Below, one piece after another: positions 53,328-64,000 of a DNA stretch of 64,000 nt. A program made the translations under genes and the position numbers. This stretch comes from Xenoacremonium recifei (lineage: Eukaryota; Ascomycota; Sordariomycetes; Hypocreales; Nectriaceae), in the NCBI GenBank assembly GCA_012184525.1, contig WOFQ01000065.1:62001-126000 (forward strand). Reading direction: 5' to 3'. Position 1 is the stretch's first letter, and each line of letters opens with the position of its first letter. The notes beneath the pieces were generated by a model, which worked only from the letters and a program-made list of their open reading frames with translations, had not been told where the DNA came from and made no database searches.

Positions 53328-53739
53328 TATTAGACTTGACAGGCGGTGACCAAGATTGAAAGACTCTTCACGCCGTTTCCTTCGAAATTTATGATTAACA
53401 TGAGTAGCATTTGCATAATAAGAAGCTGTCTTACACGATTTACGCATCGCCTTTGCTACCCTACAGATGAATCTCACCGAAACTCACCGAAACTCACCGC
53501 GGTGGGGACCTTCAAGTGAAAGAGCCTGAGGCCGAGCCACTTTAAAGTTACAAGCCCGGCCTCGCAAGTGTGGCGGGGGAATCTTTGCTCCTCCAAAGCC
53601 TCCCATCATTTTGCTCCAAGACGTTCCTCTCCGTATACTTTGCTTTTATTCTTGAACAGGAAGACCTCATTAGCTTGATATATTTTGTTTCAACATCTAC
53701 GACCTCTATATCGCGAAAAAGCAGACAACCCTGCCCATC
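53328..53739. other. Intergenic region
   Basis: These 412 bp hold the HET 3' flank and the RGG-gene promoter. They include three tandem copies of a decamer, (A/A)ACTCACCGA-like, at 53471-53500. No gene is seen. Confidence 0.4.
53471..53500 (+). repeat. Short tandem decamer repeat
   Basis: Three consecutive copies: ATCTCACCGA, AACTCACCGA, AACTCACCGC. A small, possibly chance, repeat upstream of the RGG-protein gene. Confidence 0.5.
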
Positions 53740-54825
53740 ATGGACGACCAATTTGGAGGCCGCACCGACGACGATCTCTTCTACGACGACTTCGAGCCGG
53801 TCGAGAGCGAAGCTGTCGTGACAGAGGAGCAGAACGAGCCTGCGCCAGCTCCCATCACCGAGTCCAATCTCGACCTTCACGAGCAACAATCGCAGCCTCC
53901 CGAAGCCGCAGCCGAAGCCGCAGCTCCAGCCTCGACCAGCACTCTCCCACCGCCCAAGACCCTCGCCCACTCCCGCTACGCTGACAAGCCTGCCGCTGCA
54001 CCCAAACAACCTCGCAAGCAACCCGTAACCAGCAATGCTCCTCCACCAAATGCTCCTAAGGCCCCCCGCGAGCGCGAGCCCTCCTCCAACACCGCCGGCG
54101 GGGCTTCCCGCTTGGGATCCGGCGCCAACCCGCGCACGAAGCTCACGGAAGCTGAACTCGCCGATAAGATGGAGAAGATGAAGCTCCTGGCCGCCGAGAA
54201 GACGCGCAAGTTCGAGAAGGCCGAGCAGGACGAGAAGGACCACGCGGCGGCGTATGCGCGGGGTATGGAGGAGACGCGACGGCGGAGGGCCGAGGAGGCA
54301 GAGCGGCGAAAGCGCGGCGAGGAGGACCGGCGGCGCATGGATGATGAGCGCGCGAAGAATCGTGAGCGCAAGTTGAAGGCGATGGGCATGAAGGAGGGAG
54401 GCTGGGATGAGGGCAAGGCTGAGCGGGAGGAGGAGGAGGCACGGCGGGGGTTCCGAGGCGCGAATGGGGGGATTCGAGGGACAAGGAACGTGGGATTGGG
54501 TGGGAGTCGGTATGCGAGCGAGGAGCAGCCAGACGTGGACCGCTTCCTGGATGAGCGACATCGCGGAGGTCGAGGGAGAGGCCGTGGTGGGCGAGGTGGA
54601 CGAGGAGGTCGCGGAGGAGCCTCGAATGGAGCATCTCCAGCGGCCAAGAGCCAGCCCCAGAGTGTGCCTACGGCCGATGACTTCCCCGAGCTGCCTGCTG
54701 AGGGTGTGAAGAAGATGGAGGCTGTGAAGGATGCGCCCAGTCCAGCACCCATGACGCTTCCGCCGTTGGGCAAGTGGGACGACGAGATGGAGGCGATGGA
54801 TGAGTTGAAGAAGGGCCAGGCGTGA
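53740..54825 (+). CDS. RGG-box coiled-coil protein, probable RNA-binding factor
   Basis: Single-exon frame of 361 residues. The N-terminal ~100 residues are acidic then Pro/Ala-rich (MDDQFGGRTDDDLFYDDFEP). The middle (about 130-240) is a long Glu/Arg/Lys-rich coiled coil (KLTEAELADKMEKMKLLAAE, ERRKRGEEDRRRMDDERAKN). Residues about 268-292 form a dense RGG box (RGGRGRGRGGRGGRGGRGG), a common RNA-binding and methylation site. The C-tail includes TADDFPELPAEGVK, a short motif seen in several translation- and RNA-associated RGG proteins. A cytoplasmic or nucleolar RNA-binding role is inferred. I do not know the exact orthologue. It stands next to the LUC7 and GPI16 genes, a housekeeping-looking group. 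Confidence 0.8.
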   Translation: MDDQFGGRTDDDLFYDDFEPVESEAVVTEEQNEPAPAPITESNLDLHEQQSQPPEAAAEAAAPASTSTLPPPKTLAHSRYADKPAAAPKQPRKQPVTSNAPPPNAPKAPREREPSSNTAGGASRLGSGANPRTKLTEAELADKMEKMKLLAAEKTRKFEKAEQDEKDHAAAYARGMEETRRRRAEEAERRKRGEEDRRRMDDERAKNRERKLKAMGMKEGGWDEGKAEREEEEARRGFRGANGGIRGTRNVGLGGSRYASEEQPDVDRFLDERHRGGRGRGRGGRGGRGGRGGASNGASPAAKSQPQSVPTADDFPELPAEGVKKMEAVKDAPSPAPMTLPPLGKWDDEMEAMDELKKGQA

Positions 54826-55157
54826 GATGGGGAATAAGATACCAAAAAATCGAGGTAAAGCTGTTGGATGAATACCAGGGGTAAGTCTTGGATATCAATG
54901 CTACTCGAACATTGTATCAAAGAGGCTGCTTTGGAACAAGACAGGAATATTGAGAATATAATTATTCTATTGTTGTTCTACATGGGTATTTCCCTGTGTT
55001 CCCCTTTATAAGTTGAATTCCAAGAAAGTCCAGATGCTCGCAGTGAAAATGCCCCTGAACCTGAATAGCCGCGCCTAGCAACGCCAAAGATTCCCTCCCA
55101 ACCAAGCCCCAAATCAACACCCAAATTTTGAAGACCCCGAGCTCTGAATTCATTCTC
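54826..55157. other. Intergenic, convergent 3' ends
   Basis: These 332 bp lie between the RGG-protein and LUC7 genes. No gene is seen. Confidence 0.4.
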
Positions 55158-56032
55158 TTACCATCCGCCACCTCCTCCCCGGTATCGACCACTCCGTCCG
55201 CCCCTATACCCCCGATCTCCCCGTGGCCCTCTCGGTCCTCCCCCCGGCCCATCATCATCCATCGCCGGCCCCCTCGACCGCCCCTTCATCTCCTTCGGAA
55301 ACGCCTCATACGTCTTGCGCATCTGCGCATACCCTAGATGCATCTTTCCGTAGAAATGGTCCGCCAACCGCCGGTCGTTGTCCAGCCTGCTTAGGTACGC
55401 GCCGCACACATCGCACACCTGAAGTTTCTGGTGGCCCGAGGGGCCTGACGTGTCGGACAGGGCTTTGAGCTCGCGCTCGCGGTCGAGCTTGGCTTGGGTG
55501 GCTTGGCGGACGCGGAAGAGTTCGTCTTGGGCGCGGGCGACTTCGGACATGGAGCCGAGGATCTCGACTTCGAGGAGGCCGTTGTTGATGGTGGAGCCGA
55601 GTTCGGCGATGCTCTTGAGCTGCGGAGAGTTAGGACTCTTCTTCACTACACATTGCAACAGGCGGGGGAACATACCAAGACATTGGTCTGTCGAATCTCA
55701 TCAGGCGTCTTCTCCAACCTCCTCTGCGCCGCATCAATGCGCCGGTTACACTCATCAATGTACTTCTGCAGATCGCGCATATAGTCATACTCGAAGCCAT
55801 ACTTGTGGCGCTGCGCATCCGGCAGGCCCTCGTACTCCGTCTTCAGAGCCTCCGAATGCACGCGCGGACACGGCCCGATGTCCTGCTTGGTGTTGGTGAA
55901 GAGGTCGTGCGGGCACGTGCCGGCCAGGTATGAGCGGCAGACTTTGGGGTCGGTCATGGAGAGCTGGGCGGCGCGCGAGGTCGAGGAGGCGCCCATGAGC
56001 TGCTCGAGCAGCTTGCGTTGTTCGGCGGCCAT
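55158..56032 (-). CDS. luc7: LUC7-family U1 snRNP-associated splicing factor
   Basis: Two exons (56032-55676 and 55619-55158) give 272 residues. The first zinc finger is at the N-terminus (DPKVCRSYLAGTCPHDLFTN, then GPCPRVHSEALKTEYEG), with the conserved opening EQRKLLEQLMG. A long helical region follows (YMRDLQKYIDECNRRIDAAQ). The second finger is KLQVCDVCGAYLSRLDNDRR with LADHFYGKMHLGYAQMRK, the hallmark of LUC7. The C-tail is Arg/Gly-rich (GDRGYRGGRSGRYRGGGGGW). LUC7 stabilises the U1 snRNA-5' splice site duplex in the nucleus. Length and motifs are complete. Confidence 0.95.
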
Positions 56033-56380
56033 GGCGGCGGAGAGGCAAGCAGTGAGCCAAGTTGCGAGGCCTGTCTAGGATTGAGTTGTTCGATGGCGGT
56101 GCGAGTGGCAGGCAGTCCGTCCTCTCTGGTGATCTTTTTGTTGGAGTTGAACGTGGGGACTCGATCGAGAATCTCGAATCTCGGTATGTGGAGGAGGAGG
56201 ACCTTGCTCCACACCCATTCGGCAGCCATCCAGAGGTACCTCGAATTCTGCCGCCCCTCACCGCCCACAGCTCCCTCCACGTCGCGACTTCGAGGTCATG
56301 AAGCTCCATGATGACGATGTCCTCCAGATGAGACGTGATTCGCACCCGGATCACGTCTGCCGCTCATTCCACCACCCATA
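56033..56380. promoter_or_regulatory. Divergent promoter, LUC7 / GPI16
   Basis: This 348-bp gap holds both start regions. No clear TATA box is seen, as is common for housekeeping pairs. Confidence 0.45.
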
Positions 56381-58173
56381 ATGCGCCACCTCCTGGCCTC
56401 TCTCCTCTTCCTCCTCTTCTCCTCCCTCGCCTCCGCCGCCGACTACCATGAACAGCTAACCCTGCGCCCGCTGCCCCTGTCGGCCCTCCTCGCGAGCTTC
56501 AACTTCCGCTCCAACACATCCGTCGCCGACTTCGAAGCGCACAACTTCCGACTATTCCCGCGCTCGCTGGGTCAGATCTTGCAACACGCTGGCACGCGCG
56601 AGCTGCATTTGCGCTTCACGCTCGGTCGCTGGGATGCCGAGACATGGGGAGCGCGGCCGTGGGACGGGGCGCGCGAGGGCGGCACCGGTGTTGAGTTGTG
56701 GGCGTGGTTGGATGCGGCGACGGATGAGGAGGCGGATGAGAAGTGGCTGACGCTGACGAATGCACTGTCGGGGCTGTTCTGCGCGAGCTTGAACTTCATC
56801 GATGCGACGCGGACGATCCGGCCGGTCATGTCGTTCCAGCCCGAGGGAGACCATCCGAACGGGACGCTGGCGAATACACGGTTGTTGCATGGAGTGTTGC
56901 CACACGAAGTAGTGTGCACAGAGAATCTGACACCTTTCCTGAAGTTGCTGCCGTGCAAGGGCAAGGCGGGCATCGCGAGTCTGCTGGATGGACACAAGCT
57001 GTTCGATGCGTCGTTCCAGAGCATGTCCATTGACGTGCGGCCGTTGTGCGGACCGGACGGCGAGTGTGTGCTGGAGATGGAGGAGACAATCGACATGGTT
57101 CTCGATGTTAACCGGTCCAAGCGACCCCGAGGTATGCGATCTTTGGTCATGCACCCCTCAAGGCCTCTAACTAATACCATGCAGACAACCCGATCCCGCG
57201 TCCTCCGCCTACCCACGAGTTGATCTGCGACACCTCCAAGCCCTACAGCGCCGAAGACAACTGCTTCCCAACCGACCACCTCGACGGCCAGGACTGGACG
57301 CTATCGCAAGTCTTTGGCCGGCCCATGAAAGGCACATGCGCCCTCACCGACCCCGACATCCTCCCCGTCTGCGTCCAAGTCCCCGACTCGCGCGACATCT
57401 ACTCCTCGGCCGGCTCCCACGAAATCAAATCCCCCTCCGCGCGCTGCTACCGCCTCGACCCCGACGCCGAATTCACCCTCGTGCTCACCAAGCCCGAGAC
57501 CATCGCCGAAGACACACAGCTCCTCGTCACGCCCGAGACGCCCCTGCTCTATGCCGAGCGCAGCTTCAACGGCCACGGCCAGGAACACGGCGGTGTGCAA
57601 GTCATCCTGCGCAACCCCAGCACAGAGCCCGTTGAGTTCGTGTACATGGAATCGCTTCCCTGGTTCATGCGCATTTACCTGCACACGCTCTCCGCGCGCA
57701 TCGCATCTTCCTCAACCAACTCCTCCTCCGCCGACAACATCATCCAATCCATCTACTACCGCCCCGCGCTCGACCGCTCTCGCGGCACCCAGCTCGAACT
57801 CCTCATGCGCATTCCTCCCCTCTGCACCGTCTTCCTAACCTACGACTTCGAGAAGTCCATCCTGCGCTATACCGAGTATCCCCCCGATGCCAACCGTGGC
57901 TTCGACATCGCCGCTGCTGTGATTACTGTTCTTGCGCCCAAGACCACCCATTTACGCACCACGAGTCTGCTGCTGTACCTGCCCACACCCGACTTCAGCA
58001 TGCCATACAACGTCATCATCTTCACATCGACGGCTATTGCGCTGGCATTTGGCGGGCTGTACAACATTCTCGTGCGGCGGTTTGTGGGCGCGAACGAGGG
58101 GCCGGGGCCGGTGATGAAGGAGAAGCTGAGGGGGCTGGTAGGGAGGTTGAAAGGGAAGTTAGGCAAAAAGTAG
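56381..58173 (+). CDS. gpi16: GPI transamidase subunit GPI16 (PIG-T)
   Basis: Two exons (56381-57131 and 57185-58173) give 579 residues, the usual length of fungal Gpi16. A signal peptide (MRHLLASLLFLLFSSLASAA) precedes the luminal domain, which starts DYHEQLTLRPLPLSALLASF. Conserved blocks are FRLFPRSLGQILQHAGTREL, LHLRFTLGRWDAETWG, ALSGLFCASLNFIDATRTIR and VCTENLTPFLKLLPCKGKAG, where a cysteine links to the catalytic Gpi8 subunit in homologues. Splicing gives NPIPRPPTHELICDTSKPYS and then DWTLSQVFGRPM. One TM near the C-terminus (VIIFTSTAIALAFGGLYNIL) is followed by a basic cytosolic tail. It belongs to the ER complex that attaches GPI anchors to wall proteins such as the PIR-like protein at 24874. 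Confidence 0.95.
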
Positions 58174-58786
58174 TGAATACTACGGTTGTTTGTTCCATTT
58201 TCTCCGTGATCCCAATACTAAGTGCCTCGCTTTCAACCCCCCCCCCACAGCATGCAGAGAGCTCTCAATGTCCACTCATAAGGACTTCGCAACAGTTTCG
58301 CCGAGAAGATGCAGTTAGGGGTCATGGTATGGCTATATTGATTTCTGATCTCCTCCTGAAAGGGCGCTCAGAGTCGACTTATATAGACGTACCTGGCTTG
58401 GCCAGGGACTTGCGGCCCCCTCGTGGGCGTCACGCTTAACCCTCAAAGTTATGAGGTTTTGTCTCCTACCACATGCCTAGAGGGAGAAATGTTATCACAG
58501 AGGCAAGAACAGCTGTGCCTCAGGCAATGATACCTCTATGGGGCATCAGCCACCGATTAAATATAATGACTCGTTGACACCCGTATAGACAGGTCATAGA
58601 TTTACGATTCTATTGCTATTACGGAGTATATAGATGTAGTATCCCGCCCCTTAAGTTCTAAGGGGGGTCTCTAGGCTTTAATCTTGTATTAATACCAGAA
58701 ACCTTTTACACTGTTGACTAGCTGACACTTCATCACCACCCCAACCCCTTCACTGCCCAGTCATTCGCGCACACCACCATCTCAAG
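58174..58786. other. Intergenic region
   Basis: These 613 bp hold the GPI16 3' flank and the promoter of the small secreted protein. No gene or repeat is recognised. Confidence 0.4.
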
Positions 58787-59383
58787 ATGCAGCCTCTCAT
58801 GCTCCTTGCCCTGGCTGCTACCGTCAGCGGGCGCTCGTTTTCGATGCGGGCCTACTCCCCTCAACAGTCGCTTCACAACAAAGACATTCAGGCTCACCAT
58901 CACGCCTTCAAGGTCACCTCCGATCGACCTACCACACACTGCGCGGCAGTGCGAGGTATGACCTGTCCTGAGGGCGACAAGACGTTGGTCTACGATGAGT
59001 TAAAAGGCCTTGCGGTAAGATTTATCTTCCTGGTTCGTTCACTCATACATAGTTGCTGATGGATCTTACAGGTCGAAGCTCCTGGTGGGCAGACCATCTA
59101 CGTTGGGCCTGATGGCCTGGTCTCCTACACTTACCCCCATTCGATGCACCAGCCCCCCGGTTCCGAAGAAGGTCATTTCACTCAGCATGAGACTCCTGGT
59201 GTCGGTCTTCTAGTGACTTGGCCCAATGGTCTGTACGTATGTCCCGAGGATGACGAGGCCCTGGAAAAGGGCGCTGTCTTGTACGCCGGCCGGGAGGGGT
59301 TTGAGAAGGACAAGTGTTTGGAGATTGAAGGGATTCTTCTGACGGACTGTGGCGAAGAAAAGGGAGCGTGGTCGTATAATTGA
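58787..59383 (+). CDS. Small secreted protein, IgE-binding-protein-like family
   Basis: Two exons (58787-59014 and 59072-59383) give 179 residues. MQPLMLLALAATVSGRSFSM is a signal peptide. The mature protein has few cysteines (HCAAVRGMTCPEGDKTLVYD and later VCPEDDE, CLEIEG, TDCGEE) and the block VEAPGGQTIYVGPDGLVSYT, the arrangement seen in a family of abundant secreted fungal proteins, some described as IgE-binding. The biochemical function is not known. Processing at the SGR/SF region is likely. Family assignment is moderate; secretion is well supported. Confidence 0.78.
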
Positions 59384-59801
59384 AGAGGGCTTGGGTTAAC
59401 TTACGCCCTATCACATGCTGTTAGGCTACGCACCTAAGATCATAACTGCTAATATTAAAATAAGGTTGTTTTGAGGGAGAGGCTCGCTCTAGAAATCGAC
59501 ATGAACGGGCTTATCCGCCACATAAACAGCCACCAAACCCAGTTCAGTATTTATTGCTCCCAGCGGGGGACTTCTACATCTCATTTTTCAGGATATATGA
59601 TTTGTGAACGCTGATCCATAACCGTAACCTTGGCCCTGACCCCCTGTGACCTGAATATCTAACCATGGCCCGAACCCTAATCTCCAGGCAGGAAAAGTGA
59701 CTTCTGCTTAGTGGCTAAGCCCCAACCTTTTTGAGGTCATCGTAATTGTCATCCTGGGGTAGCTTCAGAACAATCAAGATGATAGTTCGCATCAACGTCT
59801 T
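59384..59801. other. Intergenic, convergent 3' ends
   Basis: These 418 bp lie between the secreted protein and asparaginase genes. No gene is seen. Confidence 0.4.
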
Positions 59802-60842
59802 TCACAGCTCGTTTCGTCCCCCCAAAGCCTCTAATGGCGGCACTGTTACCTCCCGAGTCTCCTCCATAGTCCCTCCTCGATATGAATAATTGAATGTCCA
59901 GCCACTACCCGCTGCGCCATGTTCGCCCTTTCGGTTCACCACCACAATCCCGCTCGCCACGTCCGGATACTTCCTCACCATGCGTCGGACAGCATCCTCC
60001 GCTGCTTCCATGGGCGTCATACCACGTCGCATGCTCTCGACAGCTTGATAGCACGGCAGAAAACGCATCATCACATCGCCATCACCCGTGGCGCCGCAAC
60101 CGCCTACGTCGGCATCCACGTATGAGCCACTGCCCACGATGGGACCGTCGCCGACGCGGCCAGGGATCTTGTGCGTGGCGCCGTTGGTCGTAGTTCCCGC
60201 AGCCATGGGATAGCCCGAAGCAGGAAGAGCGATGAGTGAGAGAGTGTCGTGGGAGGCTTGCGTGCGGTAGGAGTGGCCGCGACTGTCGGGATTGGGGACG
60301 TAGGGGCCGCAGGATGATGAGGCAGGCGGAAACACCGAGAGGCGGTAGTTGGGCTGGCACCCAGACTCTTTCCAGGAGTTGCATTGCGCCAAAGAAGCTG
60401 CAGTTGTGAGATTCTCAGCAGTGAAGCCGTTCTGGAGGGCAAACTCCGTAGCCAGGTCGCCAGCCAGCATCGTGTGCGTAGTATGCTCCATCACGTGTCT
60501 GGCCACGCCTATCGCGTTGCGCACCCTCCGTAGGCCTGCGACAGCTCCAGCTTTCATCGTCGCTCCGTCCATGATCATGGCATCCAACGTAGTCTCGCAG
60601 GCCTCGTCAGGCGAACCGCCATAGCCCACGCTGCCGTCGCATTGATTCCGCTCGCATGTGGCGCACCCAATCTCGACGGCATCGAGGCCTGAGGCGTCAG
60701 GATTTTGCAGCGCTCGGAAGGCGGCATCGGTAGCGGCTGTGAAAGGGCCACCCCAGGTATTGATGACCATGGGAAGGCCTGGGGAGGAGGAGGCGAGGCC
60801 CTGTGCGGAGAGCAAGAGGAGGAGGAAGGTGAGGGAGGCCAT
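59802..60842 (-). CDS. Aspartylglucosaminidase (N4-GlcNAc-asparaginase)
   Basis: Intronless frame of 346 residues starting with a signal peptide (MASLTFLLLLLSAQGLASSS). It matches Ntn-hydrolase glycosylasparaginases: MVINTWGGPFTAATDAAFRA, GGSPDEACETTLDAMIMDGA, then the autoprocessing site SHDTLSLIALPASG, where the Thr after HD becomes the N-terminal nucleophile. Substrate-binding blocks are GRVGDGPIVGSGSYVDADVG and GCGATGDGDVMMRFLP. The enzyme breaks the GlcNAc-Asn bond of degraded glycoproteins in the vacuole/lysosome. All key residues are present. The C-tail is short and hydrophilic. Confidence 0.93.
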   Translation of the reverse strand: MASLTFLLLLLSAQGLASSSPGLPMVINTWGGPFTAATDAAFRALQNPDASGLDAVEIGCATCERNQCDGSVGYGGSPDEACETTLDAMIMDGATMKAGAVAGLRRVRNAIGVARHVMEHTTHTMLAGDLATEFALQNGFTAENLTTAASLAQCNSWKESGCQPNYRLSVFPPASSSCGPYVPNPDSRGHSYRTQASHDTLSLIALPASGYPMAAGTTTNGATHKIPGRVGDGPIVGSGSYVDADVGGCGATGDGDVMMRFLPCYQAVESMRRGMTPMEAAEDAVRRMVRKYPDVASGIVVVNRKGEHGAAGSGWTFNYSYRGGTMEETREVTVPPLEALGGRNEL

Positions 60843-61338
60843 TGTTGGGGCGATGGCGAGGGAATCCCGGCTCGCTTACTAGTCCATCGCTTGAGGGAAA
60901 GAAGTAAGAACCTCTCCCGTAGAAAGTGTAGGAGTTATCGGGGGCTAGTTCTATGAGATATAGGACTTGAGACCAAAGGTGAAGATGAGTTTCGGATTGA
61001 CTCCAATCCAGGTGTGACTGCAGGTTCATTGAAATTGTCACGTGAACTCACTCACCAGCCAGACCATTTCATTCTCATCGACGTGACACAACCGTTCACG
61101 CTTCACCTATGAAAATGAAATAAGATTCCATGAGATAATGTTTTCAATTTTACTGAGAAAAAAATGGGATTCTCGACCTTTATGCATTTAAGTGGCATTG
61201 CGCAAGAAAGGACGACTCCAATGAGCCAAGACTAAGAAGCTGATCAGCATTCGACTATCTATCCATCCCGACCGCCAACACCCCTTTTACCAGCAGCCCA
61301 ACCCAGATTTATCCAAGCCCGAACCCCCCTCATTTATC
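60843..61338. other. Intergenic region
   Basis: These 496 bp hold the asparaginase promoter and the 3' flank of the dehydrogenase. No gene is seen. Confidence 0.4.
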
Positions 61339-62567
61339 TCAATATCCTTCTTTGCGATTTACCTTATTCACCAGCCTGCCTCCCTCACTTAAGCGCCCCA
61401 GGTTCATCCTCATAATCTCCGACACACGATCATAATATGCCTCCGACAAACCACTAATATGCGGCGATACAAACACATTCTTCGCACTCCACAGCGGATG
61501 GCCTTCTGGCAGCGGCTCCGGGTCCGTAACATCCAAGGCCGCTCCGCGAATGAGGCCCTTATCCAGCGCCTCGATTAGATCATCAGTATTCACGACTGGC
61601 CCGCGCGCAATGTTCGACAAGAATGTTCCTTTCTTTGACAGGACTTCAAACTCCTCCTTGGAAATGAGATGCCGCGTCTTTTCCGTCAGTGGCGTGGCCA
61701 CGACGAGCAGGTCCAGTTCTGCACCGATGAACGCGTGGATGTCCTCCTTCTCACCGCCCGAGAACCACTTGCTTGGGAACGCGCCTTCGGGATCACCCGT
61801 ACCGGGCGGCGAGTAGCCGTCATCGCGACGCGATTCGGGCGTTGAGCGCGGGTGCAATGTGTACGCGTAGACTTCCATACCCATGGCTGTGGCGACTCGG
61901 GCGAGTTGGCGGCCGATGCTGCCGTAGCCCATGATGCCACTGAGGGGCTGTTAGTGAGGTTGAGTGTAGAGTAGATGGGGAGAGACTTGCACTCGCTTGC
62001 CGTAGGCATCCTGGGTCGTTCCTAGAGAGCGGCTCCATTTACCCTGCTTTTGGAGGTCGAGATAGTCATATACTATTGAGTGTCAGGGCTGTCCTTTCCA
62101 ATAACGAATAAGGGGAAATCACTGTTGTGTTGGAAGTTGAGGAATGTGGTTATCACCCACTCAGAGATCTGCGGTCTGGAGGTCATCAATAACTCAGATC
62201 ATTGACAACTAAGCAGCGAAACTCACCCATGCACACCATTCGCCGTACAGATAGGAACATTTCCCGCCTTGAACAGCGGCTTGTCAAAGATTTGGTTTGC
62301 CCCCGCACTTGTTAGCTGAACATATTGCAGCTGCGGCGCCTGCTCAGGCGTCGGGAAGAACGTCGATGTCAGCAGAACCGTCACATCTTTAAACTCGTCT
62401 ATCGGGAAGTCATCGCCGATAGGAGTTCCCCAGGGAAGCTTGTAAGACAAGATCTGGGTGCCAGGGAACTGAGCCTGCACTGAAGCGATGTAGGCGGGGG
62501 AGGGCGTGAAGGGAGCCACCACGAAGATTTTGAAGGCCTTGGGGCCCGAGGTCCTGAGGAGCGTCAT
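61339..62567 (-). CDS. D-isomer-specific 2-hydroxyacid dehydrogenase
   Basis: Multi-exon gene. Exon 1 (from ATG 62567) ends GNVPICTANGVHG and is spliced to PQISEWVITTFLNFQHN, the conserved hinge. A short exon gives YDYLDLQKQGKWSRS then TTQDAYGKRV, and the main exon opens GIMGYGSIGRQLARVATAMG, the NAD-binding GxGxxG. The catalytic residues are visible: Arg in LSNIARGPVVNTDDLI, Glu in DVTDPEPLPEGHPLW and His in FVSPHISGLSEAYY. It is about 350 residues. The family reduces or oxidises 2-keto/2-hydroxy acids such as glyoxylate/hydroxypyruvate; an ~30-residue insertion (TLHPRSTPESRRDDGYSPPG region) between the fingerprint and the next strand is typical of a fungal subgroup. Cytosolic. Confidence 0.9.
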
Positions 62568-64000
62568 TTCAAGCCGAGAGCGTGAAGCTTTGACAAAGCA
62601 CAGCTTTCAGACAAACCGTCTCATTAAAGAGAGAGCGGGGAAATAGTTTGTGTTGGACTTCAAGTCCGCTGAAGTCCGACTTGAGGCTTATCGCGATGAC
62701 AAATCCGACGGTCTCGGGTCGACGCCGATACTGATTGTCGTCAAGGTGGAGAAGTCTGACATCTAGGACTAACAAGGCCGATCTAGGAGCGGTAATGTAG
62801 CGATTGGTTTGGGCTGCTATCTATGAACAGTTGGGGGAAGAAAACAAGCTAAAGATGTATCCTCGGTGGTTGTTTATTGGATGGGATGTGTCGGGAATAA
62901 CGGTAGCGGCATCTTGTCAATCATGACGTGCGATATCGCCATTGTGTAGGTAGGGCTGGACCTCATAAGTTGCTGTGCAAGTATTCATCCATAATAGAAT
63001 GCAAATAAGGATCTCAAATGATCTCGAAGAATCCGGTTTGAAAGCGTCAAGTTCTACTCATCCCTCTCTCACGTTGATTTATATGTCATCATTGTTCTCA
63101 ATTAACTGGCTTATTCGATAAACGACTATTTGGCGAGATTTGCGAAGGGAAAGCGTCTATTTTGCCTACTGGCTTATTAGCTAAGAACATGTGTGCTCTT
63201 ATGAACCTCACTTATTGAGCATTCATACTATAATTCCTCATTCGTTCTATTGTGGTGGAACAGTCATACCATAGCTCACTGTGCCACAATGGACGTGATA
63301 CAGCTTCATCATCTTCAAAATGTATCATGATCTACCTAGCACGTTGCCTCTGTCTCAAAAATATTTAATCTCAGTCAAAACCTGTTCACAATATACTCGC
63401 TTCCTAGTTGGGTTTCCGTCGTTTCCTTCTGCACGATGGTCAATTTGTCCTCGAGACTAAAATGGGAAATTCCCTAAAAAGGACTGAGTGAGAATGTCGG
63501 TTAATGTTACGGTAGCAATTGCGGAATGCTAGGCTAATCCCGGTCGTCGATCGGATCTCCGATTGAAGTTGTACGGATAAGCTTGGGATGTCCATCTCGG
63601 TGGAAATCTCTCCGGAATGGAGGCCTCAGTCAAGCAATCCCCGACGGAATCTTCAAAACCAACTGCCTCAGATCCCTTCGAAACTCATCTGCAATGACGT
63701 TCGGTTCGGTTCGAGGCCGAGGCTTTTCTGTCTCATAGTTGTTGTTCCAAGCGGGTTGCATCTCCGCCGAGCTGTCAAAATGACATGTGCAGGGAGGGGA
63801 CTCAGTGCGGAAATAAATCCATGGTGGATGCCTTCAGGTGTAATTACAGAGCGTCAGCCACCATCGCCAGCGAACCGTTGGACGCCACAGGGTCTTCGGG
63901 TCTGTTTAGTGGCCTCTTGGCAGTGAAATGCCAAGGGGCTTTGGCGTAGGCTCTCAGCAGGCGTTTTGGCTCTTTGTGAGAAGCTGTCACAGAAGCCGAG
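62568..64000. other. Terminal intergenic region
   Basis: The last 1.4 kb holds the dehydrogenase promoter and then sequence in which I find no supported gene. A 112-codon + frame at 63588-63926 lacks family features. Part of a gene could lie beyond the right edge. Confidence 0.4.

Noticed and set aside
53548..54920. Minus-strand frames of 337 and 314 codons
   Set aside because: They mirror the RGG and coiled-coil codons of the + gene; composition is an artefact of the repeat codons.

Overview
This is a eukaryotic, filamentous-fungal window. Genes carry short GT-AG introns (about 47-95 nt). They encode typical ascomycete families: Zn2Cys6, bZIP/DUF3425 and HET-domain proteins, WSC and PIR-like wall proteins, Dal5-type and VBA-type MFS transporters, and a fungal RNA-dependent RNA polymerase. 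The family mix suggests a Eurotiomycete (Aspergillus/Penicillium-like), but this is inference. I saw no tRNA, rRNA, CRISPR array or intact transposon.

Layout. (1) 1-7 kb: a Zn2Cys6 regulator running off the left edge, an M20 amidohydrolase and a Dal5-type permease, then a decayed chimera of a monocarboxylate-type MFS fragment and a cytochrome P450 C-terminus. (2) 7-18 kb: a large DUF1996 + four-WSC surface protein, a long gene-poor stretch, an RNA-silencing RdRP lying between two copies of a decayed coding fragment, and an aldo-keto reductase. (3) 18-28 kb: mostly housekeeping-type genes (TAPT1-like membrane protein, dienelactone hydrolase, U1-type zinc-finger protein), a GPI-anchored PIR-like wall protein and a GFA enzyme. 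(4) 28.5-41.6 kb: an accessory island with a GH18 enzyme, two ubiquitin-like proteins on a ~2.2 kb degenerate tandem duplication, a SesA-type protein, a single-pass membrane protein, a NACHT NLR, a nucleoside-deoxyribosyltransferase-like gene, a C2H2 gene with an in-frame stop and a 3CxxC zinc-finger gene. (5) 42-53 kb: two divergent MFS transporters with GCN4-like palindromes between them, a divergent arylsulfatase/bZIP pair and a HET-domain gene. (6) 53.7-62.6 kb: conserved genes (RGG protein, LUC7, GPI16), a small secreted protein, an aspartylglucosaminidase and a 2-hydroxyacid dehydrogenase. The last 1.4 kb has no gene I can support.

Main discovery candidate. Four neighbouring genes (30.9-38.4 kb) share a short motif, Y/F-x2-N/Q-x7-Q-x-N/V-G-D/N/E. 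It occurs once at the N-terminus of the NACHT NLR, twice at the C-terminus of the SesA-like protein, and twice at the C-terminus of each ubiquitin-like protein. One copy on the receptor and two on the partner is the layout of the known fungal NWD2/HET-S amyloid-signalling pair. Here the motif also appears on ubiquitin-fold proteins, which may be a new effector or modulator class. Amyloid formation and function are inferred, not shown.
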